A stretch of 18,752 bases of DNA from DATBAK01 sp036787815 (GCA_036787815.1 DAIQOP010000048.1:1-18752), one strand, 5' to 3'. Counted from the stretch's first letter, positions 1-7,330 are shown. The notes: generated by a model not told the origin, from the letters alone. Numbers and translations are program-made.

Positions 1-285
1 GGCGCCGACGCGGTGCTGGCCGAACGGGGCGTCGTGGTGATCCCCGACATCCTCGCCAATGCCGGTGGGGTCACGGTCTCGTACTTCGAGTGGGCGCAGA
101 ACCGCCAGGGCTTCACGTGGGAGCAGGGCCTCGCGTCCGACCGCTTCCACCGCTACCTCGAAGAGGCGTTCCTCTCGATGTGGGCCCGCAGCGAGGCTCT
201 CGGCGTGTCGTTGCGCCGGGCTGCGCACGCGGTCGCCGTCGAGCGGGTCGGCGAGGCGATCGCCGCCCGGGGCCTCTGGCCGTAG
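1..285 (+). CDS. Glu/Leu/Phe/Val dehydrogenase, C-terminal fragment
   Basis: The frame is open from base 1 and stops at TAG 283-285, so only the last 94 residues are present. They match the C-terminal NAD(P)-binding half of hexameric glutamate dehydrogenases: a strand reading GVVVIPDILANAGGV followed by SYFEWAQNRQGF, the segment in which an Asn-Ala-Gly-Gly turn packs against the nucleotide site, and then the terminal helices. The family deaminates an amino acid (glutamate, or leucine/valine/phenylalanine in relatives) oxidatively to the 2-oxo acid in the cytoplasm. The specificity residues lie in the missing N-terminal half, so glutamate against branched-chain specificity cannot be decided. 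No terminator is obvious after the stop. Confidence 0.93.
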   Translation, partial: GADAVLAERGVVVIPDILANAGGVTVSYFEWAQNRQGFTWEQGLASDRFHRYLEEAFLSMWARSEALGVSLRRAAHAVAVERVGEAIAARGLWP

Positions 286-305
286 CGGTCGGCCAGGAGT
301 CCGCC

Positions 306-332
306 GGGCACGGTTCTGAGGGCACGGTTCTG
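306..332 (+). repeat. Two adjacent copies of a 13-bp direct repeat
   Basis: The sequence gggcacggttctg occurs at 306-318 and again at 320-332, separated by one base, in the 104-bp space between the dehydrogenase stop and the next start. A 14-bp period places the copies on different faces of the helix, so a cooperative operator is possible but not shown. A simple slippage duplication is equally likely. Confidence 0.5.
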
Positions 333-377
333 CGGGATCTCCCAGGTTCCTCCCACGGCAAACACAACTTCGATTCC

Positions 378-383
378 TACGCT
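378..383 (+). promoter_or_regulatory. Leaderless-type -10 box TACGCT for the gene at 390
   Basis: TACGCT ends exactly six bases before the GTG at 390. This fits the TANNNT plus 6-7 nt spacing seen before many other starts in the window and decides the start of the following gene. No good -35 box is visible. Confidence 0.5.
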
Positions 384-389
384 CGGAGT

Positions 390-773
390 GTGAACGCGAC
401 GCCGAACGAACCCCAACCGCCCAACCAGGCGCCGCGTCCCGCGCGACCGGCGCCGGGACGGTCGACCCCACGACCGACCCGGCGACCGGTCCGCCACGTC
501 GCCGCCCGGTCGCGGGTGGGAGTCGCGGTCGGCAGCATCGCCGCCTGTNNNNNNNNNNTCCAACACCTCGGCGCCACGAACGCGGCCGCGTCGAAGACTC
601 CGGCCACGAGCCCGACCGTCGCGAACCGCGGCGGAGACGACGGCTACGGCGACGACGACAACAACGGCTTCCCCACGGACCCGTTCGCCACCGCGACCGC
701 GAACAACGGACTCGCGACCGGATCCGCATCGGGTACCGCCGGCGGCGGGATCACGACCAGCTCCGGAAGCTGA
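390..773 (+). CDS. Small low-complexity protein, probably membrane-anchored
   Basis: Unrecognised protein of about 127 residues. The start is GTG 390, chosen because TACGCT lies six bases upstream. Residues 1-45 are Pro/Arg/Ala rich and basic. A short hydrophobic run (VGVAVGSIAA) follows and runs into ten unknown bases at 549-558. After them come an Ala/Thr/Ser-rich stretch, an acidic Gly/Asp/Asn patch and a Gly/Thr/Ser tail ending in TGA. A basic N-terminus, one hydrophobic segment and a disordered polar tail suggest a single-pass membrane protein with an extracellular tail. The N run counted as ten bases keeps the frame, so its true length is probably 1 modulo 3. The gene converges on the amidohydrolase with only 36 bp between stops. 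Function unknown. Confidence 0.55.
   Translation: MNATPNEPQPPNQAPRPARPAPGRSTPRPTRRPVRHVAARSRVGVAVGSIAACXXXXQHLGATNAAASKTPATSPTVANRGGDDGYGDDDNNGFPTDPFATATANNGLATGSASGTAGGGITTSSGS
549..558. other. Run of ten Ns (assembly gap or uncalled bases)
   Basis: Ten consecutive n characters interrupt the hydrophobic segment of the gene at 390-773. The true length is unknown, but the reading frame on both sides agrees if it is ten. Confidence 0.98.
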
Positions 774-809
774 GCGTCTCCGCCCGAACGCTCGGCGCCC
801 CGAACGTCG

Positions 810-2039
810 TTACGGCTCGAAGTCGAGCTGGAGCATGCGGATGGCGTTGCCGCGCACGAGCTTGCGGATCGTGACGTCGTCGAGGCCCGCCATCTGCCGC
901 TGCGCGACGGCTTCGGTGTCGGGCCACGTCGAGTCGCTGTGCGGGTAGTCGGTCTCGAAGGTCACGGTGTCGACACCGATCGCGTCCAGTGACTGCAGGC
1001 CGTGCGGGTCGTCGAAGAAGCAGCCGTAGACGTGCTCCGCGTAGTACTCCGAGGGCGGCCTGAGCACCTTGTCGGCGACCCCGCCCCAACCCCGGTTGTC
1101 CTCCCAGACCTTGTCGGCCCGCTCGAGCACGTAGGGGATCCAACCGATCTGACCTTCGGAGTACGCGACGACGAGCTTCGGGTACCGCTCGAAGAGGCCC
1201 GACATCAGGAAGTCGGTGAGCGACATCGCCGCGTTCATGTAGGTGAGCGTGGAACCGACCGCCGCGGGCGCGTCGGCCGACGTCGACGGCATCTTCGACG
1301 ACGAGCCGATGTGCATCGAGACGACCGTGCCGGTCTCCGCGCACGCGGCGAAGAACGGATCCCAGTAGCCCTCGGCGTCGTGCACCGACGGCAACCCGAG
1401 GAACGGCGGGATCTCGCTGAAGCACACCGACCGACCGCCGCGTGCCGCGTTGCGGCGCACCTCGTCGGCCGCGAGCTTCGCGTCCCAGAGCTGCACGATC
1501 GGCAGCGGGATCAGCCGCCCGCCGGTGCCCGCGCACCACTCGTCGAACATCCAGTCGTTGTAGGCCTTCACGCAGAGGTCGGCGAGCTCCTTGTCGCGAC
1601 GCTCGAGGAAGGTCTGCCCGCAAAAGCGCGGGAAGCTCGGGAACGCGAGCGACGCCTCGACATGGTTGACGTCCATGTCCTCGAGCCGTTCCTTCTGGCT
1701 CCAGCAGCCCGGCCGCATGTCGTCCATCGTGATGGGCGTGACCGTGATCTCGTCGCGCGGGTAGCCGGCCGCGGCCGAGAGGCGCGTGAGCGGCGAACGC
1801 AGGTCTTCGCAGTGCCACCAGTCGCACCACCTGCCGTCTTCGCCGGGGCCGGCCTCCTCGTAGGAGAACACTCCGCCGACGAAGCTCATCGACTTCGTCT
1901 TGCTCCGGACGATCTTCGGCCCGATGTCCTTGAACTTGGCCGGAAGGCGGTCCTGCCACACGCCGGCAGGCTCGATGACGTGGTCGTCGACGGAGATGAT
2001 CGGCGGGATCGTCGGCAGATTCGTGGGTGCGGTCGGCAT
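810..2039 (-). CDS. Amidohydrolase family 2 metal-dependent hydrolase
   Basis: This is a 409-residue TIM-barrel hydrolase of the amidohydrolase_2 (PF04909) type, a family that includes decarboxylases and hydrolases of aromatic or cyclic carboxylates acting in the cytoplasm. Visible landmarks are ISVDDHVIEP at residues 15-24, which takes the place of the usual HxH metal motif in this subgroup, VSMHIGSSS in the middle and TFETDYPHSDSTWP near the C-terminus, which supplies the metal or catalytic Asp. ATG 2039 is supported by TAAGCT six bases upstream. It lies 26 bp beyond the isochorismatase-like gene and has its own promoter and a palindromic operator-like site. With a CoA ligase and an isochorismatase-fold protein beside it, degradation of a cyclic or aromatic acid is a reasonable guess; the substrate is not identifiable. 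Confidence 0.88.
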   Translation of the reverse strand: MPTAPTNLPTIPPIISVDDHVIEPAGVWQDRLPAKFKDIGPKIVRSKTKSMSFVGGVFSYEEAGPGEDGRWCDWWHCEDLRSPLTRLSAAAGYPRDEITVTPITMDDMRPGCWSQKERLEDMDVNHVEASLAFPSFPRFCGQTFLERRDKELADLCVKAYNDWMFDEWCAGTGGRLIPLPIVQLWDAKLAADEVRRNAARGGRSVCFSEIPPFLGLPSVHDAEGYWDPFFAACAETGTVVSMHIGSSSKMPSTSADAPAAVGSTLTYMNAAMSLTDFLMSGLFERYPKLVVAYSEGQIGWIPYVLERADKVWEDNRGWGGVADKVLRPPSEYYAEHVYGCFFDDPHGLQSLDAIGVDTVTFETDYPHSDSTWPDTEAVAQRQMAGLDDVTIRKLVRGNAIRMLQLDFEP

Positions 2040-2045
2040 CTTGCG

Positions 2046-2051
2046 AGCTTA
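2046..2051 (-). promoter_or_regulatory. Leaderless-type -10 box TAAGCT for the amidohydrolase
   Basis: On the minus strand TAAGCT is followed by six bases and then the ATG at 2039. It gives the amidohydrolase a promoter independent of the two upstream genes. Confidence 0.5.
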
Positions 2052-2054
2052 GAC

Positions 2055-2069
2055 CTGACGCCCCGTCAG
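2055..2069. promoter_or_regulatory. Palindromic operator-like site CTGACG-N3-CGTCAG
   Basis: A perfect inverted repeat of two 6-bp arms around three bases lies immediately upstream of the amidohydrolase -10 box, where a repressor would block polymerase. It overlaps the stop codon of the isochorismatase-like gene. The size and symmetry suit a dimeric TetR-like regulator; the regulator is not identified, and the only TetR gene in the window is 10.5 kb away. A terminator is less likely because no T run follows. Confidence 0.45.
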
Positions 2070-2716
2070 ATTCCCGAGCCGGCACCAGCAGCGGCCCGTT
2101 CCCACACCTCGACGATCTGCGCCGTCGTCGCGATGGTCGCGACCAGCGACAACGTGTTCTCCATCACCGCCGCCGCGAACTCGGGCGGCACGCCGGCCAC
2201 GGCGTCGGAGGCGAGCACGATCTGGTAGCCCCAGTTGACGGCGTCGAAGGTGAGGCTCGTGATCCCGATGTTCACCGACACACCGACGCCGACGACGGAG
2301 CGCACACCGAGGTTCCGCAGCATCGGGTCGAGTTGCGTGCCGGTCATGGGCCCGAGGCCGTGATAGCGCGGGAGCACGACGTCGCCCGGCGCCACCCCGA
2401 TCTCCGCGGGCACCTGCACCGCCTCGGACCCGGGTGAGATCTTCACCGGCGAACGGGCGATCCCGGCGAAGAGGCGTGCGTTGCGGTTGGCACCCTTGCC
2501 GTCGTCGCGCGTCTCGGCCGTGCAGTGGAACACGGGGATGCCCGCGGCTCTCGCCGCACGCGCGAGCTGCGCGCAATGCCCGATCAGATCGACGGCCGCC
2601 GCCGCCTCGGCGAGTGCCGGCAACGCTGAGGGCGTGCCGACCACGCCGTTCTGCACTTCCTGCAACACGAGCGCGGTGTGCGCGGGAGCGATGAGCTCCG
2701 CGAGGTCGAGCGGCAC
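2066..2716 (-). CDS. Isochorismatase-fold protein lacking the Asp-Lys-Cys triad
   Basis: A 216-residue protein with the isochorismatase/cysteine hydrolase fold: the N-terminal strand ALVLQEVQN, the central HCTAETRDDGKGANRN segment and the C-terminal GVGVSVNIGITSLTFDAVNWGY. In active cysteine hydrolases the triad is Asp, Lys and Cys. Here the Asp position is Glu20, the Lys region reads VVLPRYHG without a lysine, and the Cys position is Gly151. Gly at that site also occurs in true isochorismatases (EntB, PhzD), which hydrolyse a vinyl ether without a nucleophile, but those keep Asp and Lys. Start GTG 2716 is six bases after the CoA ligase stop, so the two are surely co-transcribed. It may be a divergent hydrolase or a non-catalytic partner. 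Confidence 0.82.
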   Translation of the reverse strand: MPLDLAELIAPAHTALVLQEVQNGVVGTPSALPALAEAAAAVDLIGHCAQLARAARAAGIPVFHCTAETRDDGKGANRNARLFAGIARSPVKISPGSEAVQVPAEIGVAPGDVVLPRYHGLGPMTGTQLDPMLRNLGVRSVVGVGVSVNIGITSLTFDAVNWGYQIVLASDAVAGVPPEFAAAVMENTLSLVATIATTAQIVEVWERAAAGAGSGI

Positions 2717-2722
2717 GGCTTC

Positions 2723-4393
2723 CTACTCCTCGACGAACGGCGCGGCGGCACCGGTGCGGAGGGCTTCCTTGGTGAGCTTCCCCGACGCGTTGCGCGGCAG
2801 CGGCTCGGTGCGGATCTCCCATTGCGTCGGCACCTTGTAGTACGAGAGGCGCGCCGCGGTGAACGCGCGCAGCCCCTCGGCGTCGAGCGCGCAACCGGGG
2901 CGCGGCACCACGACGGCCTTCACGGCCTGGCCGAACTCGGGCTCGTCGACTCCGAAGACGGCACACTCCTCGACGTCGGGATGCTCCTCGATCCCCATCT
3001 CGACCTCGACGGGATACACGTTCTCGCCGCCGCGCAGGATGAGGTCGCGCCGGCGGGACGACAGGTACAGCCGGCCGTCGTCGAGATGACCGACGTCGCC
3101 GGTCCGCAGCCATCGCCCGGGACCGATCGACGCGGCCGTCGCCTCCGGGTTGCGCCAGTATCCGAGCATCACTCCCGGCGAGCGGATGCACACCTCGCCC
3201 TCGACACGCTCGGGGAGAGCCTCGCCCGTGGCGAGATCGCGAATCTCGAGCTGCACCGTCGGCAACGGCGTGCCGCACGAGAGCGGATGGTCGATGAGCT
3301 CCTGCCCCGAGCAGACCGTCGCCAGCGCGGTGCACTCGGTGAGCCCGTACCCGAGCCCCATCGACGCGCCCGCGTTCGGGAAGATGTCGCGCGTCCGCCG
3401 CTGCAGGCTCGGCGACACCGGCGACCCTCCCCCGCCGATCTGGCGGAGCGACGAGATGTCGAACTGGTGGATCTCGGGATGGTTCACCATGCGGTGCAAC
3501 ACCGTCTCGGTGATGCTCCAACCCGTGCACCGTTCCTGCTCGATCACCTTCGCCGCGACGAGCGGATCGAACCGGCCGACGAGCCACACCGATCGGATGC
3601 CCGTCGCCATGAACGCGATCGCGCCGGTGTGCAGGCCCGACACGTGGAACAGCGGGCTCGTCATGAGCTGACACGTCGGCAACGCGTCGGCGGGCGGCGG
3701 CCGCAGCATGAAGCCGCGCGCACCATGGAAGAAGGTCATCGCGAGCAGCGCGCCGACGTTGCCGTGCGTGTGCACCGCGCCCTTCGGGCGACCGGTCGTT
3801 CCCGACGTGTAGAGGATCAGCGCGGGATCGTCGTCGTGGATCTCGGTCTCGGGGAGCGGGGCGTCGGGGTGCGCGTGCCACAGCGCGTCGAACCCGGTCT
3901 CCATCTCGACGACGGGCACGCCGGGGTCGGCACCTTCGAGGCGTGCCAGGCGGCGGGCGTCGGCCACGAGGACCTTCGGATCGCTGTCGTCGACCCCGTA
4001 GCGGATCTCCGGGCCGGTCGACCATCCGTTGAGGCCGACCGCGATCGCGCCGAGGCTGATCGTGGCCCAGAACGTGACGATCCACTCCGGCGAGTTGGCA
4101 CCCAGGATCGCGACGCGGTCGCCGGGCCCGACGCCGTACTCGTCGCGGAGCACCGTCGCGGTGGACGCGACGAGGCGTTCGTGCTCGGCGAACGTGAAAC
4201 GCCGCCAGGTCGTGCCGTCGGTGAACGCGAGGTACTCGGCATCGCCGAAGCGCCGCGCACCGACGAGCAGATCGCGCAGGCTGCGCACCCGCGACTTGAA
4301 CACCATCATCGGCTCGCCGAGCACGTCGGCTTCCTCGAGCTCGAACATGCCGCCGGGCGCGAGGAGTTGTTCTTCGATGTCGGGAGCGCTCAT
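2723..4393 (-). CDS. AMP-dependent acyl-CoA synthetase (class I adenylate-forming ligase)
   Basis: A 556-residue enzyme that activates a carboxylic acid with ATP to an acyl-AMP and then transfers it to CoA. All core motifs are intact: the phosphate-binding loop ILYTSGTTGRPKG at about residues 193-205, GYGLTECTA at 348-356, the TGD at 431-433, the RRRDLILRGGENVYP hinge at 447-461, and ASGKL with catalytic Lys539. ATG 4393 gives the natural N-terminus; the frame is open further upstream, but that part overlaps the divergent oxidoreductase. Length and motifs fit FadD/benzoate-CoA-ligase-like proteins; the chain has no obvious targeting signal. It is first in the unit with the isochorismatase-like and amidohydrolase genes, which suggests that it activates an acid intermediate of a catabolic route. 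Substrate unknown. Confidence 0.92.
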   Translation of the reverse strand: MSAPDIEEQLLAPGGMFELEEADVLGEPMMVFKSRVRSLRDLLVGARRFGDAEYLAFTDGTTWRRFTFAEHERLVASTATVLRDEYGVGPGDRVAILGANSPEWIVTFWATISLGAIAVGLNGWSTGPEIRYGVDDSDPKVLVADARRLARLEGADPGVPVVEMETGFDALWHAHPDAPLPETEIHDDDPALILYTSGTTGRPKGAVHTHGNVGALLAMTFFHGARGFMLRPPPADALPTCQLMTSPLFHVSGLHTGAIAFMATGIRSVWLVGRFDPLVAAKVIEQERCTGWSITETVLHRMVNHPEIHQFDISSLRQIGGGGSPVSPSLQRRTRDIFPNAGASMGLGYGLTECTALATVCSGQELIDHPLSCGTPLPTVQLEIRDLATGEALPERVEGEVCIRSPGVMLGYWRNPEATAASIGPGRWLRTGDVGHLDDGRLYLSSRRRDLILRGGENVYPVEVEMGIEEHPDVEECAVFGVDEPEFGQAVKAVVVPRPGCALDAEGLRAFTAARLSYYKVPTQWEIRTEPLPRNASGKLTKEALRTGAAAPFVEE

Positions 4394-4444
4394 TGCGCGG
4401 GCACGATAGCTACTCTCCGCATCACCCTCAGGAGGTGGCCGGGA
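4394..4444. promoter_or_regulatory. 51-bp divergent promoter between CoA ligase and LLM oxidoreductase
   Basis: The self-complementary TAGCTA at 4407-4412 can act as a -10 core on either strand; on the minus strand the overlapping TATCGT (4403-4408) is nine bases from the ATG at 4393. On the plus strand aggaggt at 4430-4436 is a near-perfect Shine-Dalgarno eight bases before ATG 4445. This is one of the few strong ribosome binding sites in the window, so the oxidoreductase mRNA has a normal leader. Shared control of both directions is likely. Confidence 0.5.
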
Positions 4445-5401
4445 ATGGCGACGGCGGCGGCACCGGATCAGAAGGTCGAGTTCGGGATCTACGTGCCGCA
4501 GCTCGGCTTCGACTACGGGCAGATCCGTGCGCGCGCCGAGGCCTGCGAAGCGCTCGGCTACCACTCGATCTGGTTCTTCGACCATCTCTACGGGCCCCAG
4601 CTCCCCGAGGTCCCTGCGCTCGAGGGCTGGACGCTGGCGACGGCGGTGCTCGCGCAGACCGAGCGGCTCAGGGTCGGCCACCTCGTGCTGTCGGCGACCT
4701 TTCGCCACCCGGCCCTGCTCGCCAAGATGGCCACCACGCTCGACGTGATCTCGGGTGGGCGTCTCGAGCTCGGGCTCGGGAGCGGCTCGTACGCGCCCGA
4801 GCACGACCGGGCGGCGATGGCGTGGGGCACCGTGGCCGAGCGGACCGAGCTGCTCGCGGAGACCCTCGAGATCGTGACCCGGAGCTTCGCCGAAGAGTCG
4901 GTGACGACCGCCGGGCCGCGCTTCGCTCTGCGCGACTTCCCGGTGCGGCCACGCGCGGTGCAGCAACCGCGACCGCCGATCCACGTGGGAGGGGCCGGCG
5001 AGCGCCGCACCCTGCCGCTCGTCGCGCGTTACGCCGACGTGTGGAACTGCCCCACCTATGCCCTCGCCGAGCTCGACACCAAGCGGGCCGCGCTGGCGCG
5101 CGAATGCACCGCGATCGGCCGCGACCCCGCGTCGCTGCGGCTGTCGATCGAGTCGGTGCTCGTGCTCGCGGCCGACGACTCCGCGCTGGTCGACGCGCAG
5201 GCGCGTGCGGCCCACCGGTTCCCGGGCCCCGGTTGGGGGCTTGACGCGGGCGGTTTCGTCGGCACTCCCGACACGATCATCGCCCGCATCCGCGAGCGGG
5301 TGGAGCAGGGATTTACGTTCTTCGTGTTCTTCACCCACGACCGTGCGGCACCCGAGACTCTCGAGCTGTTCGCCCGCGAGGTCATGCCCGCCTTCGCATG
5401 A
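4445..5401 (+). CDS. LLM-class (luciferase-like) oxidoreductase, probably F420-dependent
   Basis: A 318-residue TIM-barrel oxidoreductase of the bacterial luciferase superfamily. Diagnostic segments are FGIYVPQLGFDY at the N-terminus, AEALGYHSIWFFDHLYGP-like barrel strand 2, LAKMATTLDVISGGRLELGLGSG (the cofactor-binding stretch typical of the F420 branch), RPPIHVGGAGE, and VGTPDTIIARI near the C-terminus. Actinobacterial members generally use F420H2 as hydride carrier; FMN use is possible and cannot be excluded from sequence. The start is ATG 4445 behind a strong Shine-Dalgarno. It diverges from the CoA ligase gene and probably belongs to the same catabolic locus. It ends in a perfect palindrome shared with the converging HNH gene. 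Confidence 0.9.
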   Translation: MATAAAPDQKVEFGIYVPQLGFDYGQIRARAEACEALGYHSIWFFDHLYGPQLPEVPALEGWTLATAVLAQTERLRVGHLVLSATFRHPALLAKMATTLDVISGGRLELGLGSGSYAPEHDRAAMAWGTVAERTELLAETLEIVTRSFAEESVTTAGPRFALRDFPVRPRAVQQPRPPIHVGGAGERRTLPLVARYADVWNCPTYALAELDTKRAALARECTAIGRDPASLRLSIESVLVLAADDSALVDAQARAAHRFPGPGWGLDAGGFVGTPDTIIARIRERVEQGFTFFVFFTHDRAAPETLELFAREVMPAFA

Positions 5402-5430
5402 CGGAGACGGTCCCGCGGGACCGTCTCCGT
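5401..5430. terminator. 30-bp perfect palindrome between convergent genes
   Basis: Two 15-base arms with no spacer start at the last base of the oxidoreductase stop and end at the first base of the HNH stop. It should fold on either strand as a bidirectional terminator, although no clear T run follows. Its centre, acggtcccgcgggaccgt at 5407-5424, recurs exactly at 6791-6808 on the other side of the HNH gene. Confidence 0.7.
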
Positions 5431-6722
5431 CAGTTGCGGCGGTGGAGCGCCTCTTCGTTGTCGCAGATCACGCCGATCGCCCACTCGCGTTCGAGGCGAT
5501 CGCCGAGCGCGGTCGCGATCGTCGACGGATTCGGCGTGAAGCCGCTCGCCTCCTGGGCTCTTGCGAGCGCTCCCTGCAGCACCGGTGCTCTTCGACCGGT
5601 TCGTTCATCGGCGATTCGACCGCGGCTGTCGACGAACCGGAGTACGCCGTTCGCATTGCCGACGATCGACCATCCGCGGTGGTGAATCGCACGATGATGG
5701 TAGTGGCACAAGGACACGAGGTTCTCCTTCGTGTTCGCACCCGATCGTGATCGCCACACGATGTGATGGAGCTGCACCGACGCACGCGCGTCGCATCCCG
5801 GCCATCGGCAGCACCCGAGATCGCGGTTCCGCACCGCGCGGCGTATCCGCCGGGGAATGGCGTCGACCGTGCGCGACCGTTCGATACTGCCGTCATCGAG
5901 CACCCGCTCGACCGCGACGGCCGCGTCGCAACGGAACCGCTCGTATGCGGCGCGGCTGATCGGCATGCGGTGCACGGTCGCCGGTGCGTCGTCATCGGAA
6001 TCGCCTGCAGTCGACCCTTCGGCGCGAACGACGACCGTCGTGGGCACCAACGCGTCCGGAGCCGGCTCGATGTATCTGCGCGCGATCGCGAGCGCGGCGT
6101 CGAACCGCCGGCATGCGATGTCTTCACCGTCGTTCGCGCTCTCGTTGCCGACCGCGGCGCTGATCGCCACCATGAACTCGGCCACCAGGTCGACCGGTCC
6201 GCGCATCGTGAGGGTGCCGCGCCCATCATCGTCGAGCACCACCGAGAGCCCACGCTCGTCGTGATTGACCTGCTCGCGCTCGGGATCGTTGTTCCTCCGC
6301 ACCCGCGCGCAGCCCGCGGCAATCGTGTCGAGCTGTGAAGCGGTGGCGGCAAGGGCGAGTTCGACGAGATCGGCCTCGAGCTCGGGCTCCGTGACCAGGC
6401 GGCTGAGGGCGCGCACCTTCGAATACGACAGTCGGCCCGCCGAGAACTCCGCACGGACGCGAGGCAACCGCTCCAGATCGCGGGCAACGCGCACGTGCTC
6501 GCGGCCGGTGCGGATGCTGACGGCGCACTTCCACGAGAGCCAGTGCGCCATCGAGCGGCACTCCCACGATGCCCACGCCTCCCGGCGATCGAGCTCGGCG
6601 ATCCGCAACAGCCACTCGCACGTTGCCGCCGCGAGCGACGCCGCGCCGGTCTGCACATCGGCTTCCAACCGCTCCGTCGCCGTCGTCGCCAGCGAGTCGT
6701 CAACTCGTTGATCGAGCACCAC
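5430..6722 (-). CDS. DUF222 / HNH endonuclease domain protein (13E12 type)
   Basis: About 430 residues. The N-terminal DUF222 part has the typical CEWLLRIAELDRREAW, MAHWLSWKC and GRLSYSKVRALSRL segments (about residues 35-125). The C-terminal HNH domain at about 303-350 has paired cysteines (CCRWPGC), the HH of LHHIVW, the N of KENL and CHYHH, so the metal-binding and catalytic residues look intact. Family members are multicopy in actinobacteria, including the M. tuberculosis REP13E12 elements; their biological role is unsettled. Start is GTG 6722 or the adjacent GTG 6719: the frame opens further upstream, but a GGAGG at 6724-6728 and family length favour this point; 6719 has the better spacing. 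The gene is bracketed by identical palindromes, which suggests that it moved in as a unit. It is not obviously operonic. Confidence 0.88.
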   Translation of the reverse strand: MVLDQRVDDSLATTATERLEADVQTGAASLAAATCEWLLRIAELDRREAWASWECRSMAHWLSWKCAVSIRTGREHVRVARDLERLPRVRAEFSAGRLSYSKVRALSRLVTEPELEADLVELALAATASQLDTIAAGCARVRRNNDPEREQVNHDERGLSVVLDDDGRGTLTMRGPVDLVAEFMVAISAAVGNESANDGEDIACRRFDAALAIARRYIEPAPDALVPTTVVVRAEGSTAGDSDDDAPATVHRMPISRAAYERFRCDAAVAVERVLDDGSIERSRTVDAIPRRIRRAVRNRDLGCCRWPGCDARASVQLHHIVWRSRSGANTKENLVSLCHYHHRAIHHRGWSIVGNANGVLRFVDSRGRIADERTGRRAPVLQGALARAQEASGFTPNPSTIATALGDRLEREWAIGVICDNEEALHRRN

Positions 6723-6788
6723 ACCTCCACTCGTCGGAACCGCCGAAGTGAGTATGCGCCCGGAGTACGACAGCGAAGGAGCGTTCGG

Positions 6789-6810
6789 AAACGGTCCCGC
6801 GGGACCGTTT
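6789..6810. terminator. 22-bp perfect palindrome downstream of the phosphatase gene
   Basis: Perfect self-complementary sequence with the same 18-bp core as 5407-5424. On the minus strand it lies 14 bases after the phosphatase stop and ends in TTT, so it can terminate that gene just before the HNH gene begins. Confidence 0.6.
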
Positions 6811-6823
6811 TCGTGCAGCCGCG

Positions 6824-7330
6824 TCAGCCCGGTTGCAGCCGCGCTGCGAGTGAGTGGATGAGCGCTTGAATCTCGCGGGCGGTCTCGTGGAAGACGTCGA
6901 CGTCGCCGCCGGCGGGGTCGATCACGTCCTCCCACGGTTCGAGAGTCACGGATTCGAGGTGCAGCGCCTCCACCCGCTCGGCCAGCGGTTCGGGCCCCGA
7001 CGCGAGGTCGCGCGCCAGGCGCTTGAGCGTCGCCGTGCGGGGCGCGGCACGCGGATGCACGCGCCGCATCCAGGCAACGTGCTCACACGCGAGGGCGATC
7101 ACCAGGTCGGCGCGGTCGAGCTCTTCGACGGTGGCCTGGCGGCTGCGGTGCATCGGGACCTCGAGCCCGAGCCCGACGATCGCATCGCGGGTGCGCCAAC
7201 TCATCGGCATGCCCTCGATCACGTGCGTTCCGCTTGTGGTGATGGACGCGCCGGGTACGTGTTCTTCCAGTAAGGCACCGGCCATCACCGACCGGGCGGC
7301 GTTCCCCGTACACAGCGTCACGATCTCCAC
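6824..7330 (-). CDS. Low-molecular-weight protein tyrosine phosphatase-like protein
   Basis: A 168-residue cytoplasmic protein of the LMW-PTP/arsenate reductase superfamily. The phosphate-binding loop C-x5-R-S is complete at the N-terminus (CTGNAARS, Cys7 to Ser14) and the late general-acid motif DPAGGD contains Asp138. Length matches the family. Members dephosphorylate phosphotyrosine proteins or reduce arsenate; the single N-terminal Cys without obvious resolving cysteines favours a phosphatase, but substrate is unknown. Start GTG 7330 has TAGTTT seven bases upstream, implying a leaderless message. The first 37 codons and promoter are repeated at 8926-9051 and, more degraded, near 8200-8265. 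A palindromic terminator follows the stop. Confidence 0.85.
   Translation of the reverse strand: MEIVTLCTGNAARSVMAGALLEEHVPGASITTSGTHVIEGMPMSWRTRDAIVGLGLEVPMHRSRQATVEELDRADLVIALACEHVAWMRRVHPRAAPRTATLKRLARDLASGPEPLAERVEALHLESVTLEPWEDVIDPAGGDVDVFHETAREIQALIHSLAARLQPG

Noticed and set aside
751..2085. Long open frame on the minus strand in another frame across the amidohydrolase, Arg/Ala rich.
   Set aside because: It is a high-GC shadow of the amidohydrolase, whose own frame has recognisable motifs and a promoter.
2049..4085. 678-codon open frame on the minus strand overlapping the CoA ligase and isochorismatase-like genes.
   Set aside because: Its composition is dominated by Arg/Gly/Ala with no domain, and it covers two clear genes in other frames.
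4394..5338. Possible 315-residue N-terminal extension of the CoA ligase.
   Set aside because: The ligase family begins near the ATG at 4393; the extension is antisense to the oxidoreductase gene and has no domain.
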